A stretch of DNA of 64,000 bases from CAZLFQ01 sp964558975 (GTDB lineage Bacteria > Pseudomonadota > Alphaproteobacteria > Rickettsiales > Midichloriaceae): NCBI GenBank assembly GCA_964558975.1, contig CAZLFQ010000003.1, forward strand, positions 62,001 through 126,000. Reading direction: 5' to 3'. This document shows positions 51,005-60,214 of the stretch, in pieces. A model generated the notes under the pieces. That model saw only the letters and a program-made list of their open reading frames with translations. It did no database searches and had not been told where the DNA came from. Within the stretch, counting starts at the first letter, position 1. Each line of letters starts with the position of its first letter. The translations under genes and the position numbers were made by a program.

Positions 51005-51598
51005 TTAATAATCTTGCCTCATTTTTAGCGCAAGGCTTAGTGTGCCTTCATCCATATAATCTAATTCTGCACCCATAGGAATGCCGTTGGCGAGTCTTGA
51101 AGTTTTTATATTATATGGTTTGAGTAAATCGACAACGTAAAAACCTGTGGTTTGGCCTTCTAAGGTGGCGTTTGTTGCTATTATTACTTCTTTGAAATTA
51201 GAGTTAGCAACACGATTTTTAAGTGATTCAAAATTCAACGTATCTGGGGTTCTTCCATCAAGAGCAGAAAGAGAACCTCCTAGCACATGGTAGTACCCTT
51301 TAAAAATGTTTCCACGCTCCATAGCCCATAGGTCAGTTACATCTTCTACGACGCACAACTGTGAAGTATCTCGCTTCTCGCTTGTGCATATTGAGCAAGG
51401 AGAGGTGGTGTCTATATTCCCACAATCTTTGCAGATCGTAATCTCTTGTGCTACTTGTTTTATAACATCAGCTAAAGGTAACATCAGATTTTGGGAGTTT
51501 TTAATTAAATGCAGCGCAATTCTGCGGGCAGATCTAGGGCCAAGCCCAGGTAGCTTTGCTATAATTTTAATTAATTGTTCTACGGAACCTATTTGCAT
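51005..51598 (-). CDS. recR: Recombination mediator protein RecR
   Basis: RecR acts with RecF and RecO to load RecA on gapped DNA. The 197-residue protein has a helix-hairpin-helix start (LIKIIAKLPGLGPRSARRIAL), the Cys4 zinc finger (CKDCGNIDTTSPCSIC), and the Toprim domain with LCVVEDVTDLWAMER and ATLEGQTTGFYV. Length is normal. dnaX, its common partner gene, is not adjacent. The gene converges with trhO (3-base gap). Confidence 0.96.
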   Translation of the reverse strand: MQIGSVEQLIKIIAKLPGLGPRSARRIALHLIKNSQNLMLPLADVIKQVAQEITICKDCGNIDTTSPCSICTSEKRDTSQLCVVEDVTDLWAMERGNIFKGYYHVLGGSLSALDGRTPDTLNFESLKNRVANSNFKEVIIATNATLEGQTTGFYVVDLLKPYNIKTSRLANGIPMGAELDYMDEGTLSLALKMRQDY

Positions 51599-51739
51599 CT
51601 ATATTTCTTTATGAGTATTTGTTAATTAATAGCATTATCTGTTGATAGAATCTATAGATTTGCTAGCCTAATTTTAAGAATTGCTGGTTTTATTTGTCAA
51701 TGTTACAATTTAAATAAGTCAACCAAACCAAGTAGGTTT

Positions 51740-52846
51740 ATGGACTATACGAAAGATTCTAAGCAGCCACAAAATCAAACTAATGATTTTGATCCAAATG
51801 TTGTGAAAAATACAGCTAAGCCTTTAAATAGTACTTCTCTACAAGATGAAAATAAGAAAGGTAATTTTCAGCTCATTTTGACACTCACTATTATATTAGC
51901 TATCGCAAGCTTAGTACCATTTTTAGGTATCTTATCAATACCTGCTCTAGTAATGTCTATATGGATATTATCTAGAGGCAGATGGGGTTATGGTATTTTG
52001 ACATTTGTTTTGTCAGTTATTGGCTTAGCTACAAGCCCATTGATTCTAGTTTTTATAGGCTGTATGTTTACTGATTGTAAGGCCGCAATTGAGGAAAGTG
52101 TAAATAAAAGTTTTGATAAGAAAGTTGATGCATCTGGGAAAGTTACCTATGTGCCTAAAAAAACTGAAGAATCACAAACTCATCCTAGTGCTACTAATAT
52201 TAAGGATGAATTCTATCAAATTATAAAAGAAGGCGAAGCTATTCGCAAAACTTCAGAATATTTTATTTTAGTTGAAGAGCCGATTGTATCGGATAAGTTG
52301 AAGACGAGAAAAATATTTGATTATTCTAAGGAGATGTGTAAATCAGCAACCACAGAATTTTGTGAGGTTTACTCTTGGGAAGGCATTGGCATAAAAGATT
52401 ATACGGAAATTACACCTGAAATCAAAAAAAGTTCACATGGAAAATATACGTCTTTTGGTAATGGTTGGGCATATTTAAAAGTTGGTGCCGCTGAAGCAAT
52501 GGATGGCTCTCAGGAGAAATGGCAGGTTATGGCTCCTGGTTTTAGATATATAGGTGGCGTCTTTACGGAGCAAAAACCATATGTGGTGCACATGTATATC
52601 GATAATGAAAAGTTAAAGAATTCTAATATACAAGAACTGGACAGCTTCGGTATGAAAAAAAATGATTCTGACATGAAAACAGGGTTTGCTGATGCTGCTT
52701 GCAAACAATATGAAAATTGTTTTGTATACTTTTATTATGATAAAGAAATGCCTTCTAAAGTGAATACAGAAATTGAAGCCATGCAGCAATCTGCAGGTTA
52801 TTACAGAAAAGAAAGAGCAGTGACGACCACACTATTTAAAGATTAA
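51740..52846 (+). CDS. Hypothetical protein with two N-terminal membrane helices
   Basis: This 368-residue protein has a polar N-terminus (about 1-40) and a hydrophobic hairpin (about 44-68 and 76-103: LTLTIILAIASLVPFLGILS and GILTFVLSVIGLATSPLILV) that resembles DUF4190-type membrane domains. A long soluble domain facing the outside or cytoplasm follows, with several Cys and Tyr residues. The start at 51740 has an aggt site. No family is recognised for the soluble part. Its end overlaps the convergent SDR gene by 4 bases. Confidence 0.62.
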   Translation: MDYTKDSKQPQNQTNDFDPNVVKNTAKPLNSTSLQDENKKGNFQLILTLTIILAIASLVPFLGILSIPALVMSIWILSRGRWGYGILTFVLSVIGLATSPLILVFIGCMFTDCKAAIEESVNKSFDKKVDASGKVTYVPKKTEESQTHPSATNIKDEFYQIIKEGEAIRKTSEYFILVEEPIVSDKLKTRKIFDYSKEMCKSATTEFCEVYSWEGIGIKDYTEITPEIKKSSHGKYTSFGNGWAYLKVGAAEAMDGSQEKWQVMAPGFRYIGGVFTEQKPYVVHMYIDNEKLKNSNIQELDSFGMKKNDSDMKTGFADAACKQYENCFVYFYYDKEMPSKVNTEIEAMQQSAGYYRKERAVTTTLFKD

Positions 52847-53502
52847 TTTGCAGCAGATACTAACTCGCCGTTGATCCTGTTTTGAATGATATAATCGATT
52901 GCGTTGCAAATGCTTTGAACAGAAGAGGGATATTGCTTCTGTAGGTTATCGAAAAAATCTTTTGGATATCCTTCTTTGTGAAGTGCAGCACCTATCAAAA
53001 TTCCATTCATTCTGAAGCCACTTTTAAGCTGCTTGCAACTCTGCAATGTGAACTCCTTTAAAGAATTTTTTGATGTGCAATATGAGAGAAAGTTACTAGG
53101 ATGATCAGCTGCCCAAGCATCTAACAAATTAATGATAATTCCAGACTCATAGCGCTTCTGCATTTCTACAGTAAAAGACATAGGTGCATAGAGATTGATC
53201 GCCATAGATTTTAAAAAGTGAGTGTATGTGAAATTTTGTAATGAATCACTTTCAAAAACTGCTGCATTATTTATTAGTAGGTCAACTTGTCCTTTTACTT
53301 GATCTAGTATAAATCTTGTAGCATCTGAATGTTGTAAATTACCAAAAACAACTTGTGAATTAGGAATTTGCTTTTGTAGTTCTAAAGCTTCTTCTTTAGA
53401 AGTGTGATGGTGTATTATTATATTATAATTTTGTTTAGCTAAGTGCAGAGCTATTTCTTTTCCAATTCTTTTTGCGCTACCAGTAATTAAAGCTGTTTTC
53501 AT
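52843..53502 (-). CDS. Short-chain dehydrogenase, pteridine-reductase-like (FolM type)
   Basis: The 219-residue SDR has the cofactor motif LITGSAKRIGKEIALHL, where the basic residue after the glycine motif suggests NADPH, and the motifs LLINNAAVFESD and YCTSKNSLKEFT (catalytic Tyr and Lys). Ser and Tyr spacing matches the FolM/pteridine reductase group, which supplies reduced pterins. folB is present in this window at 60839, so a folate-related role is plausible but not certain. It is divergent from the antiporter gene, 53 bases away. Confidence 0.78.
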   Translation of the reverse strand: MKTALITGSAKRIGKEIALHLAKQNYNIIIHHHTSKEEALELQKQIPNSQVVFGNLQHSDATRFILDQVKGQVDLLINNAAVFESDSLQNFTYTHFLKSMAINLYAPMSFTVEMQKRYESGIIINLLDAWAADHPSNFLSYCTSKNSLKEFTLQSCKQLKSGFRMNGILIGAALHKEGYPKDFFDNLQKQYPSSVQSICNAIDYIIQNRINGELVSAAN

Positions 53503-53555
53503 AGTGAGATAATGATGTTATCTTGAATCAATATACATATTTTTTTGATTTTGAC

Positions 53556-55295
53556 ATGCATAACATGCAATACCTGAGTGATATACTAATTTTGTTGTCT
53601 GTTTCAATAGTCAACGTGGTTTTGTCGCGTAGATTGCAATTAAGTCCAGTTTTAGGATACTTAGTACTTGGTGCGATGATTGGGAAGGATGGGTTCAATC
53701 TTATTCATGATACTAAATATGCAATCAATATCTCTGAATTTGGCGTAGTATTTTTGCTGTTTGTAATTGGTTTGGAATTAACTTTCGAACGTCTTGTGCA
53801 AATGCGCTTGCATGTGTTTGGGTTTGGTGGACTCCAGTTGATTTTAACATCCACAATTATTGCAGTAATAATTCATCATTGGCTGAATGTTAAGCTAGAC
53901 GTTTCTATTATTATAGCTGGCGCGCTTTCACTCTCATCAACAGCAATTGTATTGCAGGTGCTATCAGAAACTAAAAGGCAAGCAACGCAAGTCGGTAGAT
54001 TATCTCTGTCAGTGCTATTGATGCAAGATTTTGCAGTTGTGCCGCTTTTAGCAATATTGCCAATCATTGCTAGTACAGAAGATAACTTTGCAAGTACTCT
54101 AGGGGTTGCAGGTCTTAAAGCTTTTGTAGCAATTATATTGATTACTATAGCAGGCAGAGTTTTATTAAGACCATTTTTTGCATTAATTGGTACAGCTAAA
54201 AGTGAAGAGGTTTATGTAACTACAACTTTATTAATAGTTTTAGGGGCCGCACTTCTTACAAGTGAATTAGGTCTATCTACAGCTATGGGTGCGTTTATTG
54301 CTGGTATACTTATCGCTGAAACTCAATACCGAGCTAAAGTTGAAATAAGCATAATGCCATTTAAAAGCCTGTTACTTGGTTTGTTCTTCTTATCTGTGGG
54401 TATGTCAATAGACATCAATATTATCAAATCTCAAGTGGTTTATATAGCATTTGCGTCTATAGGATTACTACTTCTGAAAGGTATAATTATTTACTTGTTA
54501 TGCATGCTGTTTAGATTTAGGCAAGGTGCTGCAATTCACTCGGCATTGTTGTTAGGGCAGGGTAGTGAATTTGCTTTTATCTTATTCAGTCTTGCTGCAA
54601 AACAAGAAATTATGTCGCAAATGGCATCTCAATTACTTTTGGTTGTTGTTGCCATAACAATGGCAATTACACCATTGTTATCAATAATTGGTGCATGGTT
54701 AGAAGAGAAAATTGATTCCAGTGAAGACCTAGACAATAATCAGGAATTTAAGGGAATAAGTGATCTTGATGGTCACATCATCATAGCTGGTCTTGGTAGA
54801 GTAGGAAGGGTTGTGGCGTATATGCTTTCTGAGCATCAATTTAACTATGTCGCAGTAGATGGTGACTTGCAATTAGTTAAAAAGGCGAGGGCTCAAGGCT
54901 TTCCAGTTTATCATGGTGATCTAAGTAATATTGATGTACTAAGGGCGGTTGGTGCTAGCAGGGCTTCATCAGTAATACTTACGATGAATGATAAAATTGC
55001 TTTAAGAAAATCGGTTAAAGCTATAGCTACTAACTTTGAGGATTTAGAGATTATTGTAAGATCTGAAGACTTTAGGCATGGGCAAGGACTTAAGAAACTA
55101 GGAGCAAGTATTTCTGTTCCAGCAACTATTGAAACAGGATTGCAATTAGGTGGCGCATTGCTCAAAAATTTAGGTGTTGCTGAGCATGATATAATGAATA
55201 TGAAAGATCAATTCAGACAAAATGGCTATTCATTCACGGAAGAAATTGAGCTGTTTAGAGGTGTTGCTCCATCAAAAGAAACTTCAAGCAAATAG
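53556..55295 (+). CDS. CPA2-family cation:proton antiporter with TrkA-N domain (KefB-like)
   Basis: The protein has about twelve membrane helices of the Na+/H+ exchanger fold (RLQLSPVLGYLVLGAMIG, SLSSTAIVLQVLSETKRQ). After about residue 395 comes a cytoplasmic TrkA-N nucleotide-binding domain (IIAGLGRVGRVVAYMLSEHQ, AVDGDLQLVKKARAQGFPV). This is the KefB/KefC layout for potassium/proton exchange. The ATG at 53556 is the first in frame; a TTG at 53523 would add eleven residues. Neither has a good ribosome binding site. The kefG/kefF partner is not adjacent. Confidence 0.9.
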   Translation: MHNMQYLSDILILLSVSIVNVVLSRRLQLSPVLGYLVLGAMIGKDGFNLIHDTKYAINISEFGVVFLLFVIGLELTFERLVQMRLHVFGFGGLQLILTSTIIAVIIHHWLNVKLDVSIIIAGALSLSSTAIVLQVLSETKRQATQVGRLSLSVLLMQDFAVVPLLAILPIIASTEDNFASTLGVAGLKAFVAIILITIAGRVLLRPFFALIGTAKSEEVYVTTTLLIVLGAALLTSELGLSTAMGAFIAGILIAETQYRAKVEISIMPFKSLLLGLFFLSVGMSIDINIIKSQVVYIAFASIGLLLLKGIIIYLLCMLFRFRQGAAIHSALLLGQGSEFAFILFSLAAKQEIMSQMASQLLLVVVAITMAITPLLSIIGAWLEEKIDSSEDLDNNQEFKGISDLDGHIIIAGLGRVGRVVAYMLSEHQFNYVAVDGDLQLVKKARAQGFPVYHGDLSNIDVLRAVGASRASSVILTMNDKIALRKSVKAIATNFEDLEIIVRSEDFRHGQGLKKLGASISVPATIETGLQLGGALLKNLGVAEHDIMNMKDQFRQNGYSFTEEIELFRGVAPSKETSSK

Positions 55296-55345
55296 TTGCA
55301 TGATTCTTGCTTGCATATGCTGAAACTGATGGTTTTGTAATAAGT

Positions 55346-56110
55346 ATGCTGCAATTAGCTGATGTTGGTTCTGCTCAAAGTGAATTACAAGAATTGTATG
55401 ATCAATTGTCTCAAAGGACAATGACTTCAAGTATATATGGTATTAATACTAATCAGGCTGAAACTGAAGCTAGAATTGTTAATTTTATAACGCAAAACCT
55501 TCTTAAAATATCTCCAACTAGGACGTTTTGGAATTTTGATTTTTCAACTCGACAAATACCTTCTGCAATTATAAGAGCAATTTTTCAAGCTACACTTACA
55601 CAAATTAACTATATTATTGGGCATAGAAAGACTGATGAGACTGTATGTACAGCTCTCTATAATAAGATGCATGAAGTATATATTGTAGATTTTTGCTCAT
55701 TTTTTTTAGATTGGGATAGCGATGAAAAAGACCAAGTACTGAAAACTGAGACAAACGAAAGTTTTGATTTATTAAAGTTTCAAGAAATTATCCCTGATAA
55801 TTCATTTACTAGTTTTATTGGACTTTTATTTGCATGTAAAATTGGATTTACACGATCTGATATTTTAGAAATTCAAGAGGCTAATCATGGAATCAAAACT
55901 TTTCTTGGAAGAGATTCGGTCTATAAAATGCTATTTACGGAATTTGATTTGAGAGCTAGGGTTTTTGATCCTTTGGGTGTGATAGATGCAGTTATTACGC
56001 CTGAGCCAGACACTATCAGGAGCGTTGGTAGCTTCCAAGAATTAGTAGATATTGCAAGGATGGATTCTAGTGCGTCTAATGCGTCGTTAAATGAATTTGT
56101 TGAAATGTAA
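55346..56110 (+). CDS. Hypothetical protein
   Basis: I do not recognise this protein of about 254 residues. The longer frame starts with TTG at 55307, just after the antiporter; the first ATG is at 55346 and neither has a good ribosome binding site. The sequence is helical and acidic with aromatic patches (CSFFLDWDSDEKD) and no signal peptide or membrane helix. It may be co-transcribed with the antiporter gene (51-base gap). No motif suggests an activity. Confidence 0.55.
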   Translation: MLQLADVGSAQSELQELYDQLSQRTMTSSIYGINTNQAETEARIVNFITQNLLKISPTRTFWNFDFSTRQIPSAIIRAIFQATLTQINYIIGHRKTDETVCTALYNKMHEVYIVDFCSFFLDWDSDEKDQVLKTETNESFDLLKFQEIIPDNSFTSFIGLLFACKIGFTRSDILEIQEANHGIKTFLGRDSVYKMLFTEFDLRARVFDPLGVIDAVITPEPDTIRSVGSFQELVDIARMDSSASNASLNEFVEM

Positions 56111-56197
56111 GAAAAATAAAAATTTCAAATTCTTAAAGACTTTCTAAAAAAAATATCACAGACTTAATTATGCAAACTCAATTTATGAGGTATTTTC

Positions 56198-56701
56198 ATG
56201 TCTAAACACGTAGTTTTACTTTTGGCAGGCACTTTGCTTTCTGTTTCAACATTTGCATTCGCTCAAGATGCAGCACCAGCTCCAACAACCCCTAGTCCTG
56301 AAAGACTGGAAAAAATGAAAGAAAGAGTTGATGAAGCGATAGAGAAGCGCCAAGAAAGAATAGAAGAAAGAAAAGAAAGACGTGAAGAAATCAGAGAAAA
56401 TATTAAAGAAAGAATAGAAGATCGCCAAGAGCGTCGCGAGGACAGAAGGGAAGATAGAATGGATCGCCGCGAAGATGTGAGAGATAGAATTGAAGATAGA
56501 AAAGACAGGCGTGAGGATGTGCGCGATCGCCGTGAAGATAGAAGAGATGCTGGCCAAGATGGTGCTAGACGTCCAGAAAATAGAAAAGAAAAGGGTAAGC
56601 CATCGGCTGGCGGACAAGGTGCTGGCAAGCCTATAGCAAATAGAGATAGAGGAGGCGCTGGCAAGCCTGCTGGCCAACAAAGAGGAGGTGGTAGGCAGTA
56701 G
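56198..56701 (+). CDS. Exported Arg/Glu/Asp-repeat protein
   Basis: The 167-residue product has a clear signal peptide (VVLLLAGTLLSVSTFAFAQD, cleavage after AFA). About 85 residues follow (about 36-120) made almost only of Arg, Glu, Asp, Lys and Ile in a short irregular repeat (RREDRREDRMDRREDVRDRI and variants), which should form a long charged helix. The tail is Gly/Lys/Arg/Pro-rich. A gagg ribosome binding site and a terminator at 56710 make a single-gene unit. A periplasmic structural or binding role is possible; no family is recognised. Confidence 0.75.
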   Translation: MSKHVVLLLAGTLLSVSTFAFAQDAAPAPTTPSPERLEKMKERVDEAIEKRQERIEERKERREEIRENIKERIEDRQERREDRREDRMDRREDVRDRIEDRKDRREDVRDRREDRRDAGQDGARRPENRKEKGKPSAGGQGAGKPIANRDRGGAGKPAGQQRGGGRQ

Positions 56702-56709
56702 TCATTGTG

Positions 56710-56743
56710 AAAGTGCATTTATAAGTTATATGATGCACTTTTT
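56710..56743 (+). terminator. Rho-independent terminator
   Basis: Arms aaagtgcat and atgcacttt enclose a 14-base loop and end in a run of T residues, 9 bases past the stop of the repeat protein gene. Confidence 0.85.
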
Positions 56744-56819
56744 GCAATTTATTAACTGTTTATTAACTATCGGGCGTATATACTAAATGTAGAGCTTTTA
56801 ATTACGGTATTTATGAATC

Positions 56820-58166
56820 ATGACACAATTAAATGGTAGAAACACCCAAGGGTTCACGCTAATTGAGTTATCAATTGTTATTGTGATATTCAGTATAATT
56901 TTAGGTTCAATTCTGGGTTTGATGCCCGCTCTACAGCAATCAAGCAACACAATGAATATAAACGATAAGCTTACTAAGATTCAGGCAGCTATAGATACGT
57001 TCTATTCGCAAAATGGTTATCTTCCATGTGCGGCTAGAATAAATGATGCGCCTGCTACTGCAACTTTTGGTGTATCAACTGACTGCAGCTTAGCGTCTGT
57101 GGCTGGTACAACAGAGATTGCTGGTGCAACTGCTAATGAGAATTTAAGAATAGGTGCGGTGCCAACACGTACATTGAATTTGCCAGACGACTTCATGTTT
57201 GATAGTTGGAATACAAGAATTGAATACGTTTCTGTTAAACAGATGTCTAGGACTAATGCGCTATTTACACCATATACAAGCTTGCAAGCTGACATAATTC
57301 GTATTGAAGATGCAGGAGCAAACAGAATTCACCAAGCGAACTCTGCAAGCTATGCAAACGTGGTGGCATATGCTTTGATAAGTTATGGTGCAAATAATAA
57401 AGGAGCTGTGAATTATTTGGGTACAGTAAACCCAATAGTTGCGTGTAGTGGCGGTAGAGATGTTGAAAACTGCGATGATGACAACACTTTTGTAGAAGCC
57501 ATTTTCGATTCAAGCTCTGGTGGTTATTATGATGACTTCATTAGATGGAAAACTAAGCAACAAATTATGCGTGAAGTAACTTACTCTACTGGTGGTGGCG
57601 GAGGAGGTGGTACCTCTCCGGGTCTGTCTCTATTATTTACTGCTGATTATACATCGGCAGTAAACGTTAGTTTCTTGACAAGAAGACCGCTCAACACTGT
57701 GAAATATAATAACATTCCGGGTGCATCTTTAAATACTTCAACTTTTGTAATTACTCTGCCTGCAGGTAGTTACTTAGTTAAAGCTAAAGCACGTACTTGG
57801 AACTTCGGAGATCATATTTTACAGTTGTATAATGATACGACTTCAACTGAATTAGTAAGGTCAAATTTCATTAGTGGTACTTCTTCCTCAGGTTGGGCTT
57901 ATGGTGGGAGCTGTTGGTATAGATCTGGGGGTGGTATAGAAGGATTCATGTCTGATATGGAAGGTGGTTTTACGTTGGCAGCTACCTCGCAAGTGAGTTT
58001 AAGGACTGTCATCGATCCATTTATCACAGGGGGTTCTCCAAAATGCGTACCTGCCGCTCCTCACTATCAACCTATTCACTTTTCTAGTGGCGACCTATCT
58101 TGGCAACAAATTATTGCAGTTTTTGGTCGTGTTACCCATGCCACTGTAGAAATTATCCAGCAGTAG
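56820..58166 (+). CDS. Prepilin-like protein with C-terminal beta-sandwich domain
   Basis: The 448-residue product has a type III-like prepilin leader: a short polar N-terminus, then GFTLIELSIVIVIFSIILG with Glu at the fifth position, as processed by prepilin peptidase. The pseudopilin body has two Cys pairs (LPCAARIND, DCSLAS; ACSGGRDVENCDD). A Gly-rich hinge (about 257-264) leads to a domain of about 180 residues with strands of C1q/TNF-like pattern (FVITLPAGSYLVKAKARTWN). Such fusion pilins could carry an adhesive tip. No pilus assembly gene is adjacent, and the C-terminal fold is an inference. Confidence 0.72.
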   Translation: MTQLNGRNTQGFTLIELSIVIVIFSIILGSILGLMPALQQSSNTMNINDKLTKIQAAIDTFYSQNGYLPCAARINDAPATATFGVSTDCSLASVAGTTEIAGATANENLRIGAVPTRTLNLPDDFMFDSWNTRIEYVSVKQMSRTNALFTPYTSLQADIIRIEDAGANRIHQANSASYANVVAYALISYGANNKGAVNYLGTVNPIVACSGGRDVENCDDDNTFVEAIFDSSSGGYYDDFIRWKTKQQIMREVTYSTGGGGGGGTSPGLSLLFTADYTSAVNVSFLTRRPLNTVKYNNIPGASLNTSTFVITLPAGSYLVKAKARTWNFGDHILQLYNDTTSTELVRSNFISGTSSSGWAYGGSCWYRSGGGIEGFMSDMEGGFTLAATSQVSLRTVIDPFITGGSPKCVPAAPHYQPIHFSSGDLSWQQIIAVFGRVTHATVEIIQQ

Positions 58167-58188
58167 TTAGAAGTGCCAAATAAAGCTC

Positions 58189-59226
58189 CTATAACCAGCC
58201 TTTTCTCTTGAAGAAGTAGTAAGGAAGTACTGCTGAAAGTACCATTAGGATAAGTGAGAAAGGATACCCGAAAACCCATTCAACTTCAGGCATGAATTTA
58301 AAGTTCATACCATACACGCTTGCTATTAGTGTTGGTGGTAGAAATACTGCAGCAGCAACAGTAAATACTTTGATGATCATGTTTTGCTCTACGTTGATCA
58401 TGCCTAATGTCGCATCTAACATAAAGCTGTTTCTTTGAGATAAGAAATTAGCATATTCAGTTAATGAATGTATTTCGCGTGCTAAGTTACGGAAGCGCAT
58501 CCTATGCTCTTTTCTAGCCATATATTTCCCATCTTCAATCTGGCCAAAGAAAATTAACATGCGGTTTATACTTACCAAGCTCTCTCTAATCTTCGAGATC
58601 AAGTTTCCAGTTCTACCAACACGTTTAATTAAAATATTATAGTAGTTGTTTGATAACCCATCATCTTCGTATTCTGATTGTCTGTCTTTTTTTGTAGTGT
58701 CTGACCCAATGCCTTTTGGCTTTTCAAATACATCAACAAGAAGTTGATCTATCTCATTCCCTGTTTTCTCAAGAATATCCGCAAGACCATTAACTATCGC
58801 TTCAAGTATACCTTCTAATGCAAGGTCTGGTGTTGCACTTAGACTTGGGTTGCGAACAGCTCTGGCTGAAAAATAGTTGAATGCTTTGGGCTTAGAATAT
58901 CTAAGTGTAACTAGGCACCTTGGATTCAAAATAAAGGTAATAGCTGTACCTTCGGGATAGTCTTTATCTGCCTTATGAATTGCTGTGATTGTCATGAAGT
59001 ATGAATCATCTTCCTTATAAAAAGGGCTTAATACTTCGATTTTATCCATCTCTTCACGGGTCGGAGCATCGATTTTTAATGTGCTCTCAACTAGTTTTTC
59101 TTCTTCAATCGTTGGTTCAATAAGATCAACCCATACTACATTTTTCGGCAAAACATCATCGGATGTAAGCTCAATTTTATTGAGCTTAGAATGCTTACCC
59201 GAACTTAATGTATAGGCTATTATCAT
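58189..59226 (-). CDS. corA: Magnesium/cobalt transport protein CorA
   Basis: CorA is the pentameric channel for Mg2+ uptake. The 345-residue product has a large cytoplasmic domain (RCLVTLRYSKPKAFNYFSAR, LEGILEAIVNGLADILEKTG), a long stalk helix, and two C-terminal membrane helices with the selectivity motif GMN in ASVYGMNFKFMPEVEW. The last residues are basic (FFKRKGWL), as in the family. Family length and motif are normal. Divergent from motA. Confidence 0.95.
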   Translation of the reverse strand: MIIAYTLSSGKHSKLNKIELTSDDVLPKNVVWVDLIEPTIEEEKLVESTLKIDAPTREEMDKIEVLSPFYKEDDSYFMTITAIHKADKDYPEGTAITFILNPRCLVTLRYSKPKAFNYFSARAVRNPSLSATPDLALEGILEAIVNGLADILEKTGNEIDQLLVDVFEKPKGIGSDTTKKDRQSEYEDDGLSNNYYNILIKRVGRTGNLISKIRESLVSINRMLIFFGQIEDGKYMARKEHRMRFRNLAREIHSLTEYANFLSQRNSFMLDATLGMINVEQNMIIKVFTVAAAVFLPPTLIASVYGMNFKFMPEVEWVFGYPFSLILMVLSAVLPYYFFKRKGWL

Positions 59227-59348
59227 GATATTTTTCTAGTAAGGTTAACTTGACAAAAACGAGTATTTAATGACACTCTTATAAGTAGCTCATATTTTGA
59301 AACAAGGCAAGTTTCTTTTAAATTTTTAAGGCACATGTAGAGGCTTAA

Positions 59349-60212
59349 ATGTTACCAATAATTGGAATAATAGTCGTATTTGTAACTGTATTTGGTGGAT
59401 ATATTTCTGCAGGTGGGAAACTAGAAGTTATTTTGCATGCACTTCCTCATGAATTGACAATGATTTTTGGCGCATCAATCGGTGCATTCTTAGTTGGTAA
59501 TAAGGGTGATGTTGCAAAGTCAGCTTTTAAAGATGTAGGAAAATGTTTTAAAGGTAGTAAGTGGACTAAAACAGATTATCAGGATTTATTGTGTCTGATG
59601 TTCCTTCTTACGAAGACAATTAAATCTAAAGGGCTTCTTGCTATTGAAGCGCATATTGAGAATCCTGCTGAAAGTTCAATATTCACTCAGTTTCCAAAGA
59701 TTCTTTCCGATCATTTTGCTACAGATTTTATATGTGACACTCTGAGAATGATGACTATGAGTTTAGAAGATCCTTATCAAATTGAAGATGCAATGCAAAG
59801 GATCTTAGATAAGCATCATCATGAAGCATTAGCGCCATCAGGTGCGTTGCAGGGAATGGCAGACGGATTGCCAGCAATAGGAATTGTTGCTGCGGTTTTA
59901 GGTGTAATTAAAACGATGGCGAGTATTGATAAGCCACCAACAATTTTAGGGCAAATGATAGGTGGTGCACTTGTGGGTACATTCTTAGGTGTGTTTTTAG
60001 CATATTGTTTTGTAGGGCCTATTGCGAGTAAAGCTAAAGCTTTCCATGAGCAAGATGGACAGTTTTATATGATAATTCGTGATGTTATTATTGCTCACTT
60101 AAAGGGTAATGCGCCCCAAGTGTCAGTGGAAATAGGTAGAGGTTGTGTGCCAAGTAAGTACCAACCAAGCTTCTTTGAGCTTGAGCAATCAATGAGTGAA
60201 TTGAAAGTGTAA
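59349..60212 (+). CDS. motA: Flagellar motor stator protein MotA
   Basis: The 287-residue protein has four membrane helices and the MotA segments GASIGAFLVGN, GMADGLPAIGIVAAVLGVIK (first conserved Pro) and GGALVGTFLGVFLAYCFVGP (second conserved Pro). It ends with VEIGRGCVPSKYQPSFFELE, which aligns with E. coli MotA over its whole length and distinguishes it from ExbB/TolQ. The stator uses proton flow to drive flagellar rotation. motB is not adjacent; sspB converges at 60215. The start has a gagg site. Confidence 0.95.
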   Translation: MLPIIGIIVVFVTVFGGYISAGGKLEVILHALPHELTMIFGASIGAFLVGNKGDVAKSAFKDVGKCFKGSKWTKTDYQDLLCLMFLLTKTIKSKGLLAIEAHIENPAESSIFTQFPKILSDHFATDFICDTLRMMTMSLEDPYQIEDAMQRILDKHHHEALAPSGALQGMADGLPAIGIVAAVLGVIKTMASIDKPPTILGQMIGGALVGTFLGVFLAYCFVGPIASKAKAFHEQDGQFYMIIRDVIIAHLKGNAPQVSVEIGRGCVPSKYQPSFFELEQSMSELKV

Positions 60213-60214
60213 AG

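Noticed and set aside
56246..56718. Two long minus-strand reading frames opposite the RED-repeat gene
   Set aside because: They are Ser/Leu/Ile-rich mirror images of the repeat codons (for example of gaa and aga). The plus-strand gene has a signal peptide, ribosome binding site and terminator.
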